In this document: positions 59,132-64,000 of the stretch, in pieces
Position numbering within the stretch: position 1 is the first letter of the stretch
Layout: the number at the start of each line of letters is the position of its first letter
From: Pirellulaceae bacterium
Lineage (GTDB): Bacteria; Planctomycetota; Planctomycetia; Pirellulales; Pirellulaceae
Direction: 5' to 3'
NCBI GenBank assembly: GCA_028280445.1
Contig: JANQLU010000037.1
Span: 186,001 to 250,000, forward strand
DNA length: 64,000 nt
Made by a program: the position numbers and the translations under genes
The notes under the pieces: model-generated
What the model saw: the letters and a program-made list of their open reading frames with translations, nothing else
What the model was told of the DNA's origin: nothing
Databases searched by the model: none

Positions 59132-61231
59132 TTACTTGCGAGCGTTTTTCTCTTTTTCCGATTTTTGCAGAAGATTGAAATAGTCGCGAGCGATATTGAA
59201 AACTTCGTCCAGGTAGTAGTCACGTTTGATTTCGTCACTGGCACCATTGACTTGATCTTCGATGGTTTTCTTGTCTTCTTCTTCGGCGCTGAATTCTTTG
59301 CGACGATTTTTGAATTTCTCTTCGTTCAAAGAAACAACTTTGGACTCTTTTTGCTGTTTGTAAAGTTTGATGCGATGCAACTCTTTTTGGAATCGTTTCG
59401 ATTCTTTGATGCGTTTCGCAGAAGTTTTACGAAGACTTTCAATCCACTGCTTGTTCACCTTGCCAACTTTGGTGTAATCGGCCGGCGGCACTTTATCGAA
59501 CTCAACAGGGTATTCGAGGTCTGACTCTGCAATGTCCATGTGGTCCGTGACTGACGGCAGCACGATGTCAGAGAGAACTCCGCGTTTTTGCGTGCTGTCA
59601 CCATTGGGACGATAGAATTGTTGCAGAGTGATTTTCAACGCACCAAAGTCGTTCGGAGCGTCCTGAGTTCGGTAAATGATCCGAGCCAGGTTCACGAGAC
59701 TTTGAACTGTACCTTTGCCGTGGGTTGATGTGTCACCAACGATGATTCCTCGGTTGTAGTCCTTGATGGCACCCGCAAGGATCTCACTGGCGCTGGCACT
59801 GAATTTACTGGTCAGGACGACCATGGGTTTTTTCCATGTAATGCTGCGATTGGTATCGTCGTATTTATCGACGCGGCCAAACGGATCTTTGACTTGAACA
59901 ACGGGTCCTTGTTCAATGAACAATCCCGTGGCATTGATCGCTTCGAGGAGCGAGCCACCGCCGTTGGAACGCAAATCCAACACCAGGCTATCTACACCTT
60001 TACTGTTGAAATCTTCGAGGATTCGACGCAAGTCTTTGGTCGTGCTGACTTCCTGACCATCAACTTCGCTTCTCATTCCCGCGTAGAAACTGGGCAGGTC
60101 AATCACGCCAACTTTGAATGGTTTCCCATCCAATTTTTTACCGGCTTCGAAAATTTTGCCTTGCGCGGCTTGATCTTTCAGTTCGACGCGATCACGTGTG
60201 ATCGTATAAGTTTTAATTTCATTGTCGTTGGGTTTGAGAACACTCAGTCGTACCTCAGTTCCTTTTTTCCCGCGGATCATTTTGACGACGTCATCGAGTT
60301 TCATCCAAGTGATGTCGACCATATCGCCTTCGGCTTGACCGACCGCAACAATTTTGTCGTCGACTTTGACTTTGCCATGTTTCGAAAGCGGGCCGCCTTT
60401 GACAACGCGTTTGATTTGAGTCAAACCGTCATCGGTCGATTGCAGCGTTGCGCCGATTCCTTCGAGTTGCAGGCCGAAGTTGATCAGAAAGTTTTCATAG
60501 GTTGCACGCGACATGAATGATGTGTGGGGATCGAATCCGCCTGTCATGGCGCTGATAAACAATTCAACAACATCCTCGTTGTCATATTGACGCATACGTT
60601 TGGAAAACGCAGTGTAGCGATCTTTGAGGATTTGTTTGGGTTTGCGACGATCGTTCGCTTTTTCTTTGTCGGATTGGCTTTTGTTGTTTTCGAGCAGCAG
60701 ATTGTATTTAATCCGTTTGCGCCAGCGATCACGAGCTTCGGATGCACCTTTGGGGAAATCGTAATTATCCGGATCGGTTTGCATTGTTTCCTGGATCGTG
60801 AAATCGTGTTTTGCGTCGATCAATTCGTGTGCGACTTTGACACGTTCATCGATTCGTTGCATGAAGCGTTTAAAGATATCAAAAGCGGTTGTGTATTCCC
60901 CTTTGAGCATTTCGTCATCGAGGTTCGAGCTGCGTTTTTTGAATTCCGCAATATCGGCTTGGGTGAAATAGACTTTGATGGGGTCGAGGCGTTTGACGAA
61001 AAGTTCAAAACCACGTTTGGCCGTTTCGTCGTCAATTTTGCGTTTTGACAGATGCTGGGTTTGCATCAAACGAGAAATCAACTTGCCAACTTCACGATCA
61101 CGAGCGGTGGGCTTTTTGAGTTTGCTGGTATCGTTTTTATCTTGCTGGCAGCAGGCCTGCTGGCAATTTCCAATGACCAACGCAGCAAATACAAGAAATG
61201 CAGTTGCTTGCGTGACGAAAGCTTTTGACAT
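59132..61231 (-). CDS. carboxy-terminal (tail-specific) S41 protease Prc
   Basis: 699 residues. A signal peptide (FVTQATAFLVFAALVIGNCQ) leads to a periplasmic protein. A helical N-terminal region (about 50-230), a PDZ domain (LEGIGATLQSTDDGLTQIKR to VVKMIRGKKGTEV), the catalytic Ser in SKFSASASEILAGAI and the Lys in THGKGTVQ follow; the C-terminal half (DUF3340-like, RKTSAKRIKESKRFQKELHR) is Lys-rich. Prc/Tsp trims or degrades periplasmic proteins by their C-terminus. It is monocistronic, with a strong terminator after it. Confidence 0.94.
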   Translation of the reverse strand: MSKAFVTQATAFLVFAALVIGNCQQACCQQDKNDTSKLKKPTARDREVGKLISRLMQTQHLSKRKIDDETAKRGFELFVKRLDPIKVYFTQADIAEFKKRSSNLDDEMLKGEYTTAFDIFKRFMQRIDERVKVAHELIDAKHDFTIQETMQTDPDNYDFPKGASEARDRWRKRIKYNLLLENNKSQSDKEKANDRRKPKQILKDRYTAFSKRMRQYDNEDVVELFISAMTGGFDPHTSFMSRATYENFLINFGLQLEGIGATLQSTDDGLTQIKRVVKGGPLSKHGKVKVDDKIVAVGQAEGDMVDITWMKLDDVVKMIRGKKGTEVRLSVLKPNDNEIKTYTITRDRVELKDQAAQGKIFEAGKKLDGKPFKVGVIDLPSFYAGMRSEVDGQEVSTTKDLRRILEDFNSKGVDSLVLDLRSNGGGSLLEAINATGLFIEQGPVVQVKDPFGRVDKYDDTNRSITWKKPMVVLTSKFSASASEILAGAIKDYNRGIIVGDTSTHGKGTVQSLVNLARIIYRTQDAPNDFGALKITLQQFYRPNGDSTQKRGVLSDIVLPSVTDHMDIAESDLEYPVEFDKVPPADYTKVGKVNKQWIESLRKTSAKRIKESKRFQKELHRIKLYKQQKESKVVSLNEEKFKNRRKEFSAEEEDKKTIEDQVNGASDEIKRDYYLDEVFNIARDYFNLLQKSEKEKNARK

Positions 61232-61648
61232 GTGTTGTTCCTTTGGTGGTTCTGGGTCACAACCCTAATTGCAAAGCGAATCGTAGGACTAAACCCACAA
61301 ACGGGCAATATCGATTACCATTTTGCCATTTGGGGGTTACCATCGTTCACAAATTGTGCGAATTATCAGTTTAATTGTCGCTTCGCGATTCACTCAGGTA
61401 AAGGCTACCTCGGTTTTAACAGCGGAGGCGAGCGATTCGTATTTTTGACGATTTCGAACGAAAAAAGTTCTTGATTCCGCCACAAGATATTGTTGTATAT
61501 GATGGCAATTTCTTGCAAATCGCCCGAAGGAAACTTCGGGACATTCGCTTCAAATCCCATTTTTACCTTTCGTCAACGCATCCCGCGAATCGACCGATTC
61601 GGTCTTGCGATTTACAATAGCTATCAACGTAAGTTTTTTCACCATTAA
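61232..61648. other. 417-bp divergent gap, nothing recognised
   Basis: Between the protease and sigma-54 activator starts. TGGCAATTTCTTGCA at 61503 looks like a -24/-12 sigma-54 site but its GG-GC spacing is one base short. No gene or repeat. Confidence 0.5.
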
Positions 61649-63514
61649 ATGGACTGCAAATCCAGCAGTTTGGACACATCGACTGTGAGCGCATATTTAT
61701 TAATGAAAATCGGTTCCAAGGTTGGGGCACGGTTTGAGTTGCAAAAAAACGAAGAAAATTTGATTGGCCGTGATTGGCAATGCCAGATCGCGCTCAATGA
61801 TCCTCAGTGTTCGAGAGTTCACGCATCCGTTTTTTTTCGCGATGAAGGTTGGTGGGTCGAAGATCGCAAGAGCAGCAACGGGACATATGTCAACGGGCAA
61901 GTGATCAAAGATGCTCGGTTGATGGATGGAACGGAGATCCGTCTGGGATCGAATACTTTTACGTTCGTGACCGAGTTGTCAAATCTCGAGGCGGCGCCCA
62001 GTCACACCGAGGAAACAAATCAGACGGTCGTTTTGGATCATTCGTTGAGTCCTGCGGAGACGGGTCAATACACGATGGATTTTCTTCGCGGACATACTTG
62101 GGGAGAAGATTTTTTTTTCCTGTTCCAGTTAAGTGTCAAACTTCTGGAAATTGACAGCCCCGACCGAGTGATCCAGGTTTGTATGCGACGTCTGCATAAA
62201 CGAACCGATGCGTCGATCACTGGTTTTCTGTGGTTAAATGACGACGGCAAATTAAAACCCAAAACAATTTTTCCCGAGTCCGAAGCCGAGCTCGTCAGCC
62301 TCAACAAGGCGCTAACAAAAAAGGTCGTTCGTGAAAAACAGGCGATTCGAGTCGAGCACGATACGATCGGTTCGGAAAAGGATTTTGCAGATTCGATCTG
62401 CGTGCCGTTGATCTCCAATGAGATTGTGATTGGTGCCATTCATTTGTATCGGGCCCGCGAGAAATTTCACAACGATCATTTCAAATTGGCGTGTGCGATG
62501 GCCAATATCATGGCCAAATCATTGGATCGAGCCAATCGGCAAGCGACGATTACTGCCGAACGAGATCGGTTAAGTGAAAAATCTGCCGATTCGGATGAGT
62601 TGATTGGTGAAAGCGAGCCAATGCAGCGTCTGCATGCGAAAATAAAACGCGTTGCTCAAGCGTCGGGTTGTGTTTTGGTGCGGGGAGAAAGTGGCGCAGG
62701 TAAGGAGTTAGTTGCGCGAGCGCTGCATCGTGCAGGACCGAGAGCCGAACGACCAATGCTCAGTGTCAATTGTGCCGCCATCCCGCGAGAGTTGATGGAA
62801 AGCCAATTGTTTGGCCATAAAAAAGGTGCGTTTACCAGCGCCGACGCTGATCATATTGGCTGGTTTCAGCAAGCGGATTTGGGAACATTGTTTCTCGATG
62901 AGATCGGAGAGCTGACACTTGAGGGCCAAGCCAAGCTGTTACGTATTCTCGAGGGACACCCGTTTTTGCCGGTTGGAGGTTCCAAGGAAGTGACTGTCGA
63001 TGTTCGCGTGATTTGCGCGACGAACCGCGATTTGGGCGAGTTTGTTCAGGAGAAAAAATTTCGCGAAGATCTATATTACCGATTGAGTGTTTTCGAACTC
63101 AACATTCCGCCGCTTCGCGAACGAGATGATGATATCCAAAGATTGATTGATCATTTCTTTGAACATTTCAGGCGCCAACATGGTCGCCCCGAGTTGTTGC
63201 TGTCGTCCGATGCCAACGATCGGTTATTAACTTACCATTGGCCCGGAAATGTTCGCCAGCTCCGAAATGTCATCGACAGTGCTGTCGTGATGGCCGAGTC
63301 GGATGCCATCGAAGTCAAAGATCTCGGAATTCGCGATTCGATTGACAATTCCAAAGACGAATTGGATTGTTTGTTGATTGATCATTGGGAACGCAAGTTG
63401 ATCAAAGAAGCATTGAAGCGAACCGGCGGCAGTATTCCAAAAGCCACCAAACTGTTGGGCGTCAGCCGCGCGACGCTCTATCGCAAGGTCGATGAATATG
63501 GCATCGAACGCTGA
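61649..63514 (+). CDS. FHA-GAF sigma-54 activator
   Basis: 621 residues. Domains: FHA (16-108, IGRDWQCQ, SRVHASVFFRD, KSSNGTYVNGQ), so it can bind a phosphothreonine protein; GAF (165-290); AAA+ (318-555) with Walker A GESGAGKE (346-353), Walker B GTLFLDEIGEL and the sigma-54 loop GAFTSAD at 393-399 (Ser in place of the usual second Gly of GAFTGA); and a Fis-type helix-turn-helix (GSIPKATKLLGVSRATLYRK). It should open sigma-54 promoters under kinase control, and the window's Ser/Thr kinase is a plausible partner. The gene ends directly before the ion channel gene, convergent. Confidence 0.92.
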   Translation: MDCKSSSLDTSTVSAYLLMKIGSKVGARFELQKNEENLIGRDWQCQIALNDPQCSRVHASVFFRDEGWWVEDRKSSNGTYVNGQVIKDARLMDGTEIRLGSNTFTFVTELSNLEAAPSHTEETNQTVVLDHSLSPAETGQYTMDFLRGHTWGEDFFFLFQLSVKLLEIDSPDRVIQVCMRRLHKRTDASITGFLWLNDDGKLKPKTIFPESEAELVSLNKALTKKVVREKQAIRVEHDTIGSEKDFADSICVPLISNEIVIGAIHLYRAREKFHNDHFKLACAMANIMAKSLDRANRQATITAERDRLSEKSADSDELIGESEPMQRLHAKIKRVAQASGCVLVRGESGAGKELVARALHRAGPRAERPMLSVNCAAIPRELMESQLFGHKKGAFTSADADHIGWFQQADLGTLFLDEIGELTLEGQAKLLRILEGHPFLPVGGSKEVTVDVRVICATNRDLGEFVQEKKFREDLYYRLSVFELNIPPLRERDDDIQRLIDHFFEHFRRQHGRPELLLSSDANDRLLTYHWPGNVRQLRNVIDSAVVMAESDAIEVKDLGIRDSIDNSKDELDCLLIDHWERKLIKEALKRTGGSIPKATKLLGVSRATLYRKVDEYGIER

Positions 63515-64000
63515 TCAACGTTCAATGCCATTGTTTTGAGCCAACTCGATACGCAGCTTTAATTTTGTCAGACCTTCGCTCAGTTTTTCGATCTGGTCAT
63601 GCAGATCATCGACGTCTTCGGCAAACGATGGTGCCTGTCCCGATTCGCGGCGAGCCAACAACGCTTCTTTTTTACGTTCGTTGGCGGTTTCATCCATGCT
63701 GTTCAAAATAACACCTATGAACAGATTCAACATGATCATGGTGCCAATCATCACAAATGAACCAAAGAACAATGCTCCGACCAGTGGCGAGACTTGCGCG
63801 TCGGGATTCGGGTCGATACTGGCATTGCTGGAATCCATGTACGCTTGCAGGTCGGGTCCCGGATAGTTGCTCGATCCGTACATATTGATGTACATGATGT
63901 CCGTCCAGTCTTCGAGTGTCGCGATTCGAAACAGAGACAGCATCGCCGTGGGAAGATCTTGAAAATGGGTTGGGTCGTTTTCGCGAAAGAGAAATACGCC
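63515..64000 (-). CDS. voltage-gated-type cation channel, C-terminal part (5' end outside window)
   Basis: 162 residues from the end of the window to the stop. Visible are the pore helix and filter LFRIATLEDWTDIMYINMYG, a 40-residue extracellular loop rich in Asn/Ser/Pro, the last helix SFVMIGTMIMLNLFIGVILNSM and a cytoplasmic coiled coil (HDQIEKLSEGLTKLKLRIEL). This is the end of a single-domain ion_trans channel of the NaChBac type. The filter TLEDW differs from the TLESW of sodium-selective bacterial channels and resembles TxEGW/TGEDW of calcium channels. Voltage sensor helices lie beyond 64000, so gating cannot be judged. Confidence 0.9.
   Translation of the reverse strand, partial: GVFLFRENDPTHFQDLPTAMLSLFRIATLEDWTDIMYINMYGSSNYPGPDLQAYMDSSNASIDPNPDAQVSPLVGALFFGSFVMIGTMIMLNLFIGVILNSMDETANERKKEALLARRESGQAPSFAEDVDDLHDQIEKLSEGLTKLKLRIELAQNNGIER

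Noticed and set aside
61503..61517. Sigma-54-like site TGGCAATTTCTTGCA upstream of the FHA-GAF activator
   Set aside because: The spacing between GG and GC is 9 bases instead of 10, which usually abolishes recognition.
1..64000. tRNA and rRNA genes
   Set aside because: No cloverleaf with GGTTC-type T arm and CCA-type end, and no rRNA core sequence, was found by eye in the gaps; the GGTTC strings seen belong to family A and B repeats.

Overview
The window looks like a stretch of chromosome from a planctomycete, probably of the Pirellulaceae type; genus cannot be decided from the sequence alone. Support comes from a DUF1559 pseudopilin-like protein with an N-terminal methylation motif and a C-terminal H-x9-DG motif (30908-31942), a Ser/Thr kinase with an HxxxCxxC N-terminus beside an ECF sigma factor (44376-47083), a PEP-CTERM exoprotein, FG-GAP and BBP2-like surface proteins, a very long SecA, and moderate GC with few tight operons. 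Gene density is ordinary. No rRNA, tRNA, CRISPR array, prophage or plasmid function was seen. Both edges cut a gene: a helical-repeat protein on the left and a voltage-gated-type ion channel on the right.

Layout. 1-9.8 kb: secreted FG-GAP/NHL protein, trpD with a Dabb protein, nucleoside hydrolase, ftsY, an outer-membrane porin-like protein and a PII protein. 9.9-13.6 kb: ABC ATPase with a large GldG-like membrane partner, MazG. 13.7-14.9 kb: Rieske protein, then a REP-associated tyrosine transposase (RAYT) embedded in palindromic repeats. 14.9-21.8 kb: pgi operon, apgM, lipoprotein, RluB-type pseudouridine synthase, rpsT. 22-30.8 kb: a Rho-family protein with no N-terminal helical domain, a terpene-cyclase-fold Tat protein, class V aminotransferase, coaD, a rhomboid protease with a long cytoplasmic tail, and small membrane proteins. 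30.9-33.7 kb: DUF1559 protein, a HemP-like protein behind a palindromic operator, a J-domain protein. 34-40.3 kb: fhs divergent from a two-gene NAD-linked formate dehydrogenase, a C1 module that can either capture or oxidise formate. 40.5-47 kb: lexA, ACT protein, acyl-CoA synthetase, a kinase fused to a DJ-1/PfpI-like domain, ECF sigma. 47.2-64 kb: PEP-CTERM protein, efp (divergent from epmB, its lysine aminomutase) with a beta-CASP nuclease, a secA-waaA-wecB operon, PhnP-like hydrolase, tail-specific protease, FHA-GAF sigma-54 activator, ion channel.

The most striking structure is outside the genes. At least seven families of long inverted repeats (here called A to G) are scattered through the gaps. 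Family A (arm GTGAGCGGCAAGGCGCTAGC) surrounds the RAYT gene on both sides, which makes it the likely substrate of that enzyme. Family B (arm GTAGGGCCGGTTCCCACCGG) has nine or more copies. All seven convergent gene junctions with more than about 110 bp of space contain such a palindrome, and none of the tighter convergent junctions does, suggesting that the elements settle at, and may serve as, 3' ends of transcripts. All functional statements are from reading the sequence; no database search was run.
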